Position numbers and translations under genes: made by a program | Part shown: piece after piece, positions 1 through 12,226 of the stretch | How positions within the stretch are numbered: the first letter of the stretch is position 1 | Layout of the letters: every line of letters begins with the position of its first letter | Assembly (NCBI GenBank): GCA_035578905.1 | Contig: JAQJVL010002534.1 | Coordinates: 1-64,000, forward strand | Length of the DNA: 64,000 nucleotides | Direction of reading: 5' to 3' | DNA from: Stictocephala bisonia | Taxonomy: Eukaryota; Arthropoda; Insecta; Hemiptera; Membracidae | The notes under the pieces: generated by a model | Databases searched by the model: none | What the model was told of the DNA's origin: nothing | Seen by the model: only the letters and a program-made list of their open reading frames with translations

Positions 1-2
1 TT

Positions 3-46
3 CTGCACAGAACAATTTCTGGAAATAGAAAAATTGTTCTGTGCAA
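3..46. repeat. Short inverted repeat (hairpin)
   Basis: Two 15-base arms, each reading TGCACAGAACAATTT on its own strand, flank a short spacer. The arms lie at about 5-19 and 31-45. It sits at the window edge, so whether it ends a larger element cannot be seen. Confidence 0.7.
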
Positions 47-111
47 GAAGTTTTTTTAAAAACATCCATCGTGACCTTGAAATCTGTGACGTAATACTAA
101 AGTGCGGGAGC

Positions 112-270
112 TGACGTCATCACCGGAAGTGGGGTAAGATAAGAAGCTTAGACTATAAGGCTGTGACGTCATGCTGACGTCATCACGTGACGTCATGCTG
201 ACGTCATCACGTGACGTCATGCTGACGTCATCAAATGACGTCATGGATGACGTCATCACAAATGACGTCA
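112..270. repeat. Array of ten TGACGTCA (CRE-like) palindromes
   Basis: Perfect TGACGTCA octamers start at 112, 164, 175, 188, 199, 212, 223, 236, 248 and 263, with a near match (TGACGTAA) at 87. From 164 to 230 the spacing alternates 11 and 13 bases, giving a 24-bp tandem unit. CACGTG hexamers lie at 184-189 and 208-213. TGACGTCA is the established binding site of CREB/ATF bZIP factors. Whether this array is an enhancer or simply a minisatellite is inference. Confidence 0.85.
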
Positions 271-310
271 CACCCTTATCTTATCTCACAATCTTATCTT
301 ATCTCATTTC
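125..310. repeat. Inverted GATA-rich segments flanking the TGACGTCA array
   Basis: The segment near 125-143 (GGAAGTGGGGTAAGATAAG) and the one near 292-310 (CTTATCTTATCTCATTTCC) are imperfect reverse complements, 16 of 19 bases. Extra TTATC repeats lie at 275-302. The TGACGTCA array lies between them, so the block resembles a small foldback or MITE-like unit. No target duplication was identified. Confidence 0.5.
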
Positions 311-704
311 CTGGAATTGATCCAGCTCCGGCACTTTCCACTACTGAAAGTAATTTTGGGAAATTATTTCTTAATGGGTTTTCTTAATATAATTTTCTCT
401 ACGATACAAAAGCTAACTTTAAATTTCATAAAAATCTGTTCAGTGAATCTGGAGATTTCATGATAAGTGAGCACATCGTTTTTAGATTATTTATATATTT
501 ATATAACATTTTATCGACAAAATGACAAAACAGTATTCGATCTGGTTTAATATTATGTTATTTTTATTTAAATCATACGGGTTAAAAATGTGTGTTATTC
601 AATTACTTTACTTAATTTAGGCATTTTTATTCGACTTATTTTAGTCGTATCATTGCTTTCGTCATCATCCAGTTGGCATGAGTTGCAACTGATTTAATAC
701 ATTT
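311..704. other. AT-rich non-coding, nothing recognised
   Basis: I see no open frame, repeat or RNA gene that I can support here. Confidence 0.5.
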
Positions 705-840
705 CATTAATGAAAACCTTTATATAAACTATGACCCAGTCACGTATTCCACGTGGTAAATCACATGCTGCTGACACGTGTGGAAATTAGAGGGACTCCT
801 TCAAGCACTTAAGTTGGTACTACCATCACGGCATTGGAAT
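705..840. repeat. Dispersed repeat with CACGTG motifs, copy 1
   Basis: About 70 bases (roughly 728-795) nearly match 36545-36610 in the same orientation, and weaker similarity continues on both sides. The shared core contains CCACGTGG and a second CACGTG-like site before GGAAATTAGAGGG. The two copies lie 36 kb apart. The family is not recognised. Confidence 0.7.
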
Positions 841-1022
841 TCATCATGGCACATTTCTTGTTATGTATAGTTAACATTAACAGCCGGGTGGAGCTAAAAG
901 TTACTATAAATTACTATCATTCTAGCTTCTGTGCTTACACGATGGAAAAAATTAAAAAAATCCAGGTCTTTACTACAGTCACTACGATTTTTAGAGCTGT
1001 AAAAATCTGGAAGAAGCATTAG

Positions 1023-3017
1023 TAATAAATATTTTCACAGAAATTAATTGATAAATTTTACATTTAACTATATACATATACTAATGTATGTATACTTTGT
1101 CCCTTGTGCATCAGTATTCATAACACTTTGAGAATTTATGTATTTTTCCCAGGGAATATTTTGAGCTAAGTTTTATTCACACCCGACTTCTCCATCCGGT
1201 GTAAAGGATTTTAATGGTAATCTTTTGGAGCCACTTAATCTGCTTAATTAATCATTATCTGTTAATAAAAACAAATCAAATTGAGTATTTCGAAATAAAC
1301 TAATAAATATTACTGAAATGTAAAATTTATTGTTAGTATAATAAAAACAATATAATTTATAAACTGACAATTCTTTACTACACCAATGAATGGTCCCTGA
1401 GAAGATAGAACAGTGCTTCATTATAAATTAGTTGTTGTTACATTAAACATTATAGATCACATCATATTTGGATATACATAGTACCCTTATTATATATTTT
1501 TTAATTGTCTGAAACAAAAGAAAGATCCGCTGCACAGAATCCATGCTCAATGAACCTCGGCTAGTTGGCTAGAGTTATTACTCCACAAAAATATAAACAG
1601 CGGTAAATATAATTAAGAAAATAAATAAGTACATAATAAACATTTATATGGTAGTAAAAATATATACATTTCAAATAAAATACGCTTATAAAGATGAAAT
1701 CAAACAATTACTAAATTATAGAATACATATAAACCTCTGTGTGTGCCTTTCCAATTAAAATAAAAGAAACAATAACAAACAAACAAAGTGGAATATTATC
1801 AGTTTACCCTTGACTATATACAACTACAGTAAATATTCTATCCAATATGAATATTTGTGCGTGTAATTTTGTTAGTTAGTGAGGCTCGCAACCACACCTG
1901 GTTTAAACTGCAATACATTTACATGGGATCACACTAGCACCCCATAATGGACCACAAAAACAGCTGATACATTGAAACTCAAAATTGCCTGCAGATACAA
2001 TCTCTTTATACTCACATAATTGAAGAAAAAATTTATATCTGAAGCAAGTTAAGAATTTTCAAAACGTATTTCCACTAGATATACTTATTATATCTTAGAT
2101 TATAAACAAAAGAAAACTGAAAATTCAACTTTTAGTATTTTTTAAATTTATTTTGTTGCTATATACAGGTTTCAATAGTTTTTCCAAAATAACTTGATAT
2201 TCGCACAAATGTAAAACAAAGTTTTTCAAAATAATAATTTTTAGTCAAAAAGAGTATTCAAGCTTGCAGGAAAAATGAGCTTTCTAACTGATGAAATTAT
2301 CTCCCCAGATAATATCCCCTTTTTAAAACAACAAAATTTAATTTTTTAGGTGAATATACAGTGTATACAAATAAGAACAAAATTAATAAATAGATAAAAA
2401 CATATGGACTTGAAATAGTTCAAACGATAAATTAATTTATAACTTCAATTGTCTGATGTAGTATCATTTTTTACCTCTAGTCTGACTCTCTCATCAAGAT
2501 GGAGTGCAAAATGCAATCAACTTCGAGACTTCTCCTTTATCCAAGCTCTTTTAATGAAAGTACCTCGTGTTGAAACCAATTGTTGACAAAAAGAGCTAGC
2601 CCTATAATCCATGTACATATATGTACAGCTTAGTAACTATATGCTTAGTCAAAGAAGTATCTTCATATCTAAAACAAGCAGCGTCCAGAAAAATTTTTTT
2701 GTTCATTTTTTACTTCATGCTAACGTTTTTCAGCTTCATTTTTTGGAATTTAGACCATTATAATTCGATTGTTACCGATCTCAAACCTGGAAAAATTCCG
2801 ATTTATGCTCTAGAGACTCCTAGACGTCATTTGTTATCGACTTCTAGCAGAAAAACAATATGGAACAACTATCGACGTATAGAAAAAAAAATCCATAACA
2901 GCTGATGTGATAAAAGGACAACCCGTATGAACAAACACAGCTGATATAAAGTATTTTGACTTTTAATATAGCTATCGACCTGCATTTAAATATAAACAGC
3001 TGATAATTGCAACATTC
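1023..3017. other. AT-rich stretch with one unrecognised small ORF
   Basis: Mostly AT-rich with no recognisable element. An open frame of 94 codons at 2621-2905 (+) encodes a hydrophobic segment at about residues 24-42 followed by a basic tail. It matches no family I recognise and may be chance. Confidence 0.35.
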
Positions 3018-3665
3018 AAATCAAATCAAAATATTTATTGTCGATTAACAATGTAACATTGCATGACAAGAGTCAAAAATAATATAATGTTTCAATAATT
3101 ACAAACAGTCATATAATCTAAAATTTTTCCTTATCAGCCAGGAAGGGCACTTATAGAGTAATACTCCTTAGTTACATGAAAGTCCTTTAACATTTTTTAA
3201 AACATTTTTAGTGAGGACTGATCCCTAAGACGTGATGGAAGGCTATTAAATATTTTTACCACAGATGCTGACATTTCTTTTTCAAAAAATATAGTACAGT
3301 GTTTTGGAGTAGGTATTTTGTTGAAATTTCTCAATGTATAATTAGAATCTGTTTTATGCGCGTGAAGTTGGATGTTTTGTTTAAAAAAGTACGACACTTC
3401 TAGGATGTACAGACTAGGGAAAGTTAACAGGTTAGCTAAAGTAAACATGCCTCTGCAGGATTGGGACTTTTTAAAACCCTAAGGCTCTCTTCTGCAAACG
3501 AAAGACCCGCTAAGTACCAGTGGATTCAGCACCCCATATTGGAAGGCTGTATACCATATGAGGATAAATAAAACCATAGTAAGCCACTAATTGTATATCT
3601 CTGTTAGCATAATAGGAGAGTCTACGAAGAACAAAACATTGCTGCCAACATCAATTTATCTGTAA
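3018..3665 (-). pseudogene. 5'-truncated non-LTR retrotransposon, reverse transcriptase C-terminus
   Basis: The minus strand reads as the C-terminal part of a Jockey/CR1-group reverse transcriptase. The open part (3197-3448) contains the usual late motif FNSLPSRLRD near its end. Conceptual translation farther upstream, to about 3665, still resembles the family (a YGLLWFYLSSYGIQ-like stretch followed by a tryptophan/glycine-poor remnant) but contains stops. The 3' end is marked by tandem TTTGA-like units at 3018-3035, typical of non-LTR 3' tails. The N-terminal RT and endonuclease are missing, as expected from 5' truncation at insertion. It is a dead copy. The clade assignment is by motif memory only. 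Confidence 0.7.
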
Positions 3666-5436
3666 CAAAATGCTAGTATATTTATTTCAATTTCTATGTG
3701 TTATAATTTTATGCACAATGCTGTTAAATCGTGAAAATAGAATAGCAAAGCATACATTTTCCAAATGTATGTTGTAATTTTTGAATTTTAGATAATTTTT
3801 GAAATGCATATTAAAAAGGTAGTTCTTAATGGTAAGCTCCATAAGGAATCTGAAAAGTTAGAGCTCTCATATCTACTTTATTCAACAATATATTTTAAAA
3901 CTGGCAAGAATAAAAAAGTTTTAAAATTACCATTTATGTAAAAACAATCACAAAATATAGAGTATTCCGCAAGAAAAAAAACACATTTGACCACCATATT
4001 GGAAAGTGGCAGCAGTTTTTTAAAATTTGAATTATGTATTTTTAATGGCATCAAATACTTAGGTTAGGCTTTCCATTTAAAGTTTTTCGTCACACTTATG
4101 GTTTCCAAGATCACAATGATGGCCTATTTAAAAAAAGCACTCTGTATATTATATATTTGAAAACCTATAAATGAAACGCGTAACACCCAAGAACGACATT
4201 TTATTAAAACCTACAAGGTAGAGCAACACAAAAGATACTCAGGATCCTCTGCGAGATATGGATGCTACCTCTTCAGTTTGCAAAATTTTAATGACCGAAG
4301 CTCGGTCTCCCAGTACTATTTTTATCGTGGTACTAATAATGAATCTTGATAAAAAAGGTAAATAGGTTAACATGGTAATACAATTTAAAATTATTTAATT
4401 AGGTACTGGAGACTTATTCTCCAGAATACAAATAGACAAAAATTGATTTAAATTATTTAACTTCTTATGACAAAGCTTAAAACTTATAGAAACATTTATT
4501 TTGTATAGTATTTTTTTCCATTAACTAGATTGCTTTATAGGTTTCTGGTTTAATTGAAAAAAATGGAAACAATAATATAAAACTATAAATGTTTAAAATA
4601 TACAGTTTGCATGGTTCCACTTCATCCTAAAGGTAAAATATAAAGTATAATTTGTAAACAGAAACTAATTAGCTTGTAATTTAAAAACTAACATCAATGT
4701 TACAATTTAATAATACTTCTTGTAAGTATAAAATAAAAATATTAGTATAAAGTAAAATCAAGTTTCACGTTCATAAAATATGTATTAAAATACATACATG
4801 ATGATTTACATACACAGATGATAGTGTATGCAACAATACAAACCATGAAGTAAATCATTCAGTAAAGTGAAACAGTTTCAGTATAATAAGAGACAAATCT
4901 CAGAAAAAATAAATAAATAAGTAAAAAATAACAAAAATATAAACTTTATTGTTTTATAATACTGATCTCACCTGAAAGATTTTGATAGTAAATAAATAAG
5001 CATTTTAGGTTCTCTGAATTCAGAAAGTAAAATGTAATTAATTCATTAATATCAAAATAATAGTTTAACATCCAAATGATTGTTTATTATAATTATCTGT
5101 TGTAATGAATATAAATCAGAACAATAATTGCCCGGTAAATACATAAATTAATATACATTAGGAACAAAAATATTTCTTTAAAAACTAAAAACATGTTTCT
5201 GTGTATAATGGGAGGTTTGAAACTTTAGAAAAGTACGAAGTTTTCTGATACCCTTGTACGCAGACGGTTTGTAATAGGCGAAGTTATTTTCTTTACGCGA
5301 AGATTTTTTGTAGAACTGTTCAAGTAATAACATAATATGGGGTTGAAGTTTTTAGGAATTTTATAACGAATTAAAAACAGTAGTCTTCTTTTCATAGTAC
5401 CGAATTGATTAATTTTCAATTAACTAAATGTATAAC
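3666..5436. other. AT-rich non-coding stretch
   Basis: No supported gene. 4150-4330 is slightly less AT-rich but carries no recognisable motif. Confidence 0.45.
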
Positions 5437-5438
5437 TA

Positions 5439-7766
5439 TACAGGGTGTCCCGTAAGTAACCAGCCAAGCTTCTGAAGGTCATTCCTTGGGTTAAAACAAA
5501 CAAAAAATTTCATGTATACAAATAGGCTATCTGTCAGTATATGTTTTTTACTAAAAACTTAAAATCTCTGAAGTTATTTAAGATAAAACCATGAAAACTG
5601 GTATGAATGTTGATCTTTGTAGTTTTCATGTACTATTTAAATTTAATTTTTTTACAATAATCCTTTTCAAAATGGCGGCCATTTTAAATATTTAAAGCCA
5701 AATATCTTAATAACCTTACATTTTACTTAAAAACAGTAAGTTACACAAAAGTTTAAGGATCTATTTCTAAAAATAATTGTATAAAAAGTTTTAAGATTGA
5801 ACAACTATTAACTGAGAAATTACAATTTTCATAAAAATACACTTGATATTAATAAAATTGGAAACTTTAGTAAAGTGACACTTATTTACTAAAAATTAGA
5901 TTAGGGCTAAATAGATTTTTACAGCTGATTTGGAAATTGAAAATAAATACAGTCAATGATTATAAGCTGACTGTAATATTGACAGTTCGTTGTTGGAAAA
6001 CACCCATTTTTATTTGTTATTGATTGGAGTTCATTACTAAAAAAAACCAGTGATGTTAAGGGGTTCTTGAGATAGTTTTTGTAGTTTCACTTGTATTAAT
6101 ATATTATCTTATTTAGTTTCTTCATGAACCAAAATGCCTATTTATTCAAATCAAGAATTAGCAGACGTTCATTTTATTTATGGATTGGCTAATGGAAATT
6201 CATGTGAGGCAGTACGACTCTATGAAGAAAGATTTCCTCATCGAAGAACTCCTCACAGAAAAACGTTCGTAACTGTTCATAGGTACCTGAGGGAGCGTGG
6301 AATTTTTGCTGAAGTTGAAAATTGGGGTTGTCCAGTTTCATCGACAACTTTTAGAGCTCAAGAAAGAATATTAAATGCCATTGAAGAAAACCCTAGTACG
6401 AATGTCAGAAGGTTGTCACAGGTAGAAGGAATGTCAAAAACCTCTGCGTGGCGTATTTATAAAGATCAACAATTGTATCCATATCATATTCAACGAGTCC
6501 AAAGTCTTTCTGAAAGAGACTTTCAGCCTAGAATTAATGGCTTTTGGGAAAACTTGCTTTTATTCCACTATTTCTGACAAGTATTTTATTTACCGATGAG
6601 GCAGGGTTTTGAAGAGAAGGTATTTTCAATTATCAAACAACCACTTTTGGGCTGATTTCACCCCTCATGCTACATCACAACGCAGGCACCAACTATGTTT
6701 TTCTCTTAATGTGTGGATAGGGATTATTGGAGATAAATTGTTAGGACCTGTATTTTTGCCAAATAGACTAAACGGAGCATCATATTTAGACTTTTTACAA
6801 AATTTGTTACCTGAACTATTAGAAGACATGCCTTTACATGAAAGAAGTTCAATGTGGTTTATGCAGGATGGTGCTCCTGCACATTTTAGTGTCGATGTTA
6901 GACTACACTTAAGACGGGTTTTTAGAAACAAATGGATATCCTGTGGTGGTCCTGTAGCGTGGCCTGCCAGGTCTACTGATTTAAACCCACTGGACTTTTT
7001 TGTATGTGGTTACCTTAAATCTTTGGTATACCAAACACCTGTTGGAAGTATTGAAATGTTAAGGGAAAGAATAGTGAATGGGTGTAATACGATTAGACAG
7101 AAACCAGGTGTAGTTGAACGAATGAGAAGTTCTATGAGAAATCGACTAGAACTATACATAGATATGAATGGTGGGTACTTTGAGCATGTGTTATAGGATA
7201 ACTAGTATTTTTTTCTTTTGTTGTTCTTTACTGTTATTTTTGTGTTGTAATAAACGTCACTTCTAACCTACTCCTACTATATTTAGTTTTTAGTAAATAA
7301 ATGTCACTTTACTACAGTTTCTAAATATTAATATCAAGCGTATTTTTATTTGATAAAAATTGTAATTTCTCAGTTCATAGTTGTTCAGTCTTAAAACTTT
7401 TTATACAATTATTTGTAGTTATAAGTTATTTAACTTTTTTGTAACTTGCAAGTTTTTAGTAAAATTTAAGGTTATTGAGATATTTGGATTTAAAAATTTA
7501 AAATGGCCGCCATTTTGAAAAGGATTATGTAAAAAAATGAAATTTAAATAGTACATAAACACTATAAAGATCAACGTTCATACCAATTTTCATGGTTTTA
7601 TCTTAAATAACTTTAGAGGTATTAAGATTTTAGTAAAAAACATATACAGACAGATAGCCGGATAATGGAGTGAGATAGTCGATTTGTACACATGACATTT
7701 TTTGTTTGTTTTAACCCAAGGAATTACATCCAGAGGTTTGACTGGTTACTTACAGGACACCCTGTA
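5439..7766 (+). mobile_element. Mariner-like (IS630/Tc1 superfamily) DNA transposon with long terminal inverted repeats
   Basis: Both ends read TACAGGGTGTCC inward and are flanked by TA, the usual target duplication of the superfamily. The inverted similarity is long: about 5439-5800 matches the reverse complement of about 7400-7766, including the tract CAAAATGGCGGCCATTTT on the left (about 5670) and its counterpart near 7503. The element is about 2.3 kb and carries one broken transposase gene (6134-7196). A second, rearranged relative lies at 60066-61612. Confidence 0.88.
6134..7196 (+). pseudogene. Frameshifted DUF4817-type mariner-like transposase
   Basis: The gene would encode a DDE/D transposase that cuts and pastes the flanking inverted repeats. 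The first open part (6134-6577, 147 codons) holds the N-terminal helix-turn-helix DNA-binding region (about residues 5-55, with NQELADVHFIYG and RRTPHRKTFVTVHR), the DUF4817-like module common in insect copies. The catalytic core continues in a different frame at 6609-7196. Its second and third acidic residues are visible as MQDGAPAH (Asp at 6867) and STDLNPLDFF (Asp at 6978), with 36 residues between. The first catalytic Asp (FTDEAGF, 6595-6597) lies in a third frame, so at least two frameshifts fall between about 6540 and 6611. The copy cannot make a full enzyme. Confidence 0.88.
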
Positions 7767-8790
7767 TATATAAATTTAACTGATTTGTTTTTAAACATGT
7801 TATATTTTAGTTATTTTTTTCCTATCATCATTTAGGCCACGCTGATTGAAAAAACTTATTAGTACTGTTATTTGTTCTTTGTTATTGGTCTGTTTAGGAA
7901 AAAACATATTTTTAATTTAATAATTACGTAAAAGTTTCCTTTATTTGTGAAGAGCGTAAACAGATTTAAAGTTAGGTACTGTTCATAAATAATAATTTAA
8001 TTATAAATTAAATTGTTTACAGTATATGAAATCGAACGGAATTGTAGTTTCAATATTATACTACTTTGAAAATTGATTCAAAATAATGGTTTTCAAAATA
8101 TACTTAGTGATCAAAAATTAAGAATACAGTTACTGTTTTTCCTCAAAAGTGCAAAATTAAACGTTTATAAACTTCCTCTTCCCCAAAAAGGTATTATAAT
8201 ATTTTTCTAGTTTATCTTTATACTATTAATAACAAAATAAAAATAAAAAGTCAAGTTACAGTTTATATATTTAAAGTCAAACGTTTTTTGTTAAGTAATG
8301 CAATCACATTGACAATTTTTGGGATATAAATACCTACTTCCGTCTAGTAAACCATGTCGAGATGTCTAGGTTACAAAAATAAATTACTACGTTTTCTCAT
8401 ATTTTGTATGAGTAACCATATAGAATAATGTTGTATGGGTTAGCTAAATTTATCTTTATAATCACACTGAATATAGTTGAAACATTTATGTATGTTATAT
8501 ATATAATAATTTCAAAACCATATAATATATAAGCAATTTATTAGAGTGGATCAAAATTAAATTTATAATTTACAAAAATGACATTATATAAATAGGGGTA
8601 CATCACATAGAGGCCGTTTGTGTGAGAGGGTAAGAGTTATTTTCCAATCAGGCCTGGGTGTCAGTTGCTGATGACCTCTCGTTATTTTCAGTCAAAGGGT
8701 ACATTTGGCTCTCTTCTAGGCCTTAGTACAAATCTGTGTTGACCAATGTTTCATCTACAGTCTGTGAAGTTTAATAATTTTGTACAAACT
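7767..8790. other. AT-rich non-coding, nothing recognised
   Basis: 8590-8780 is less AT-rich than its surroundings but has no open frame or motif I can name. Confidence 0.4.
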
Positions 8791-8915
8791 CTTTTTTTTT
8801 TTTTTTAATTTAAAAGAACTGAACTTTATTCAACGAGTGAAGTACCGACCGTTGGGTATGTGGGGATTCGAACCTTGAATTGCCTTCCTAAGCCCAAAGG
8901 CTCAGCCAGATGATA
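8791..8915 (-). mobile_element. tRNA-derived SINE
   Basis: On the minus strand a tRNA-like head has a perfect B box (GGTTCGAATCC, plus-strand 8864-8874) and an A-box-like segment (TGGCTGAGCC) about 40 bases upstream. The unit ends in a poly-A tract (poly-T at 8792-8806 on the plus strand). An internal pol III promoter plus a poly-A tail is the layout of a short SINE. It probably depends on a LINE for movement. Confidence 0.65.
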
Positions 8916-10092
8916 CAATTTTTAACTGTAAGTTTGCAATTTAATCTCTTAATGGCAATTTTTATTAACCTCTCAAAAAATTGTTGGGTATTTTAATAGT
9001 ATGTGTTCGTGTAAAATGATGGTAAAGAAATAGTATAACATTTTAAAGTAACTCTATACAGTAAATACACATGAAAATACTCATGTACACATTTGTAAAT
9101 TTATTTTATTTTAGGACCAAATCTTTTTTAACTAAAGTTCTTATATGAGAAATGGCCACAAATGTGTACATTAATGATATGTCATATTAGAATTCATGTC
9201 ATTAATGGCATGTCATTCATGTGTACATTCATCATATGTCGTTAATGACATATCATGCACAATCCAATACTAATAAATAACTTTCAAACAACTGTAATTT
9301 AATTTTTGTTATTCCACCTTCTTCTGATCAGGGGTTCATAATAATGAGAGTTATTTTTATTATTTACACTCTGTACATTATATGTTGTGCTTTCCATGAA
9401 ATAATAAATGTTATATTTCATAAGCCTATTAGTATCAATATTTCAAGGAATACTAAATTCGTTCCAATATCACATATGTGGACTTTAGATTTTTTTCTTA
9501 TTTTTGTGCCATAGTCACATGTGTGCACACTAACACACCGGAAAAGTGATTTATGCACACATCTGTGTACATTAATAGTTAACACAACATTATACTATCA
9601 AATGTCAAAAATAAAAGATTTACACAGTAAAAGTAATATCTCAAATTTCAATAGAAAATAAAATTATGTCTCTTTTTCCTGAAAAAAACTGTAGAACAAT
9701 TTTCTGAAGTTGGTAATGGAATAAGGTACAAGATAACCTCCACAACGACTTTCAACAACAACATCTGATCAAAATAGCACCTGCAGTCTAAATCAGTCAG
9801 TGTTGCCAACATTGGAATAGTTACTGTACGCAGGTGCTTAGTTTTAGCAAATTAAGGTTTATTAATAAAAATTATTAACATTTTAAAAGTCTATGAACGG
9901 ATAAGTGCGACTGTCCTTTAAGAGGTTAAGGAATTTAAATAAAATGAGTAAAATTTACTATATAAAAAAATATTTAACTAAAAACCTACAAAATACCTAA
10001 AAATACATCATATTTTATAACATTATTAAAAAAAGAGCCATATGCAATTTAAAATTTACCCATGGAATAGGTTTGAGTATTAAACAGTTATT
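8916..10092. other. AT-rich stretch with short mixed repeats
   Basis: Around 9140-9260 the motif ATGTCATTAATG and its reverse complement recur several times, together with GTGTACATT. Otherwise nothing is recognised. Confidence 0.45.
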
Positions 10093-10259
10093 TTTCACTT
10101 CACTACTATGAGTTCAGCTGTTTTCGTTATGTGTTTACAACCTGCGAAACATCATATTTTCAACAGCTGTCTATTGTTTATTACCGAAAGTAACATTGTT
10201 TACAACCGAACATTTTCCACAGTCAACAACACCTGTTTTTATTCCGTAGTGTAGTGAAA
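10093..10259 (+). mobile_element. MITE-like element with CACTACACTAC inverted ends, copy 1
   Basis: The ends TTTCACTTCACTAC (10093-10106) and GTAGTGTAGTGAAA (10246-10259) form terminal inverted repeats around a 167-bp body. The body and about 140 bp of right flank, to about 10400, recur in reverse orientation at 30530-31280. The MITE is therefore part of a larger repeated block. No coding capacity. Confidence 0.6.
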
Positions 10260-10400
10260 AGTATCGTTCAAAACTCGAGTGAAAGTGTTTTATATGTTCT
10301 CGACCATTCGAGGTGCTCAACAAGTCTCGCACCTCAAACATATGGTCTCGAACATGCAAAATCCCCACTTTCCACTCTTGTTATGAAATATACTATTATA

Positions 10401-12226
10401 TATCTAAGAATGTTCTGTATTATAATTATGACTATACATAAGTTTGGATGATACTTGTGAAATTCTTAGTTTGATAAGACATTAACTTCTAACCAGCATA
10501 AGCGATAATTTTGACTTTTAACTAGGAACTACTGGTGTTCTTTTAGAAAAGTATTTATAATTTGTTGAGTTTGCTGCTTCAGTGATTCAGCCATTTACAA
10601 GTCGCAATACAGAATTTAAAGTTTAATAAAACCATATACAGTACTTGGGCTTCACTTGTCGTGTGTAACATTTTTATAAAATTATCCAATATAGAAATAT
10701 ATGGGAACTAAGCCAAGGAAAGTTGGCTTGTTAGAAAGACCCAGAATGTACCTACAGTATAACCATCTCCTATTGCAAAGTACGCCTAGTTTTTGGAAAA
10801 AATATCCCTCTTAAACTTTATACGAAGATTGTTAAAAGGTTTTCTAGTAATATTTGCCAGAAAAAAACTCGTTACAAAAAATTGTAAGCATAAGTTTGTA
10901 ATAAAAGTCAGTCTTGATACTTGTCAGTCTTGATGTATGTAATATTCCCGACATTCAACACAATTTTTCATCAAAAGATGTTTTATAACGGTTACGTCCA
11001 CAATAATAAGATTTGCCTTTATGGCACTAATATAACGTAATTTTGCTGATAACAACACATTAAATGTTGTTTTATGATGCAATAAAGGACTGTATCTCTC
11101 GTATTTCTGATGCAATTTATTGTGTTTACCTTTAATACCAACAGTAAATTAGCTTGATTTGAAATGTTGAAAAAAATTAAATTGTAGTTCCACAACATGG
11201 GCCAGTTGGTAACAATGTAGAAAAGTAAAAATAGCACGTAATTGTTGGAATTTTACACATATCCAATGAAATTGAAAATAATTGTTGTGGTAGTAGATAA
11301 TTCTTGCCGAACGATTGGTACTTATGATGGTTTTTGATATATTCCTTATTAAATGGGTTTTTTTACATAATTTAAAAACTTAAAATTGAATAGTAAAAAA
11401 TACGTATTCTGCTTTTAACAACAAAAGGACAATTTAATTATGTTTACATCAACATACAAATTCTATTTCATAGTGGTAACTTGTTGTTTTATTTAGAACA
11501 GCCATGTTAAAATTTTAAAGATAATACCGAAAGTTAACAATCAAAATAAACAAATTATATGAGAACACACAACAAGTTTTAACGTTAAAATGTCAAAGTT
11601 GTGCACAATCTCAATTGAATCGTGATCCTTAGTGCTTTATAGGGAATGGGTGTAAACATAATTTTTTTACATGAAATTCAACAAAAATATTTAAATTAAT
11701 ACTAACGATAACAGGAAATTTTGAACGTTTACTAACCTACCTACATTTCACCTATTTTCATTCATATGAAAATAAATTTTAATACTGAAAAAGTGCTGCT
11801 GTGACCTGATGTGTACATTTTCAAGAATTTGTACTCTGCAAGTTTTTTATTGAGGCTAGTTAAATGTTTTGACTCTTGAAAAAAAAAAAAAAAAAAAAAA
11901 ACTGTAAGTCCATTTATTTTAAATAAAATCAAATAAATCGTCAACCCTTCTTTTTCTAGGAACTTAAGAAAAATATAATGACTAATAGATTAAAAAGAGG
12001 CAGAATTTAATGTTTTTTTTAAGAATAACATTTAATTCAACCGTTTATGTTGTCAACCTAAATATTCAACCTAAATATAGTCATTGTTACGTTCTTTGAA
12101 TATGACTTTACATAATTTTATAATTTCAAAACCTGTTTATGCTTTGTTTCCTACTATTTATAGTTTTATTATTGTGAAACAAGATTAGTATTTTTATTAT
12201 ATCGTTTTGGCAAACACGTGCAGGAA
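10401..12226. other. AT-rich non-coding stretch
   Basis: Contains a pure A tract at about 11880-11900. I see no gene; short open frames here look like chance. Confidence 0.45.

Noticed and set aside
56..271. 71-codon minus-strand frame with repeated MTSRDDVS units
   Set aside because: It is a by-product of the TGACGTCA tandem repeat; no family resemblance.
834..1022. 62-codon plus-strand frame after the CACGTG repeat
   Set aside because: No recognisable domain, not shared by the second repeat copy, AT-driven.
1880..1990. Possible minus-strand tRNA-like segment
   Set aside because: No B box and no cloverleaf pairing on inspection.
6665..6931. 88-codon minus-strand frame
   Set aside because: Lies opposite the transposase core and has no independent support.
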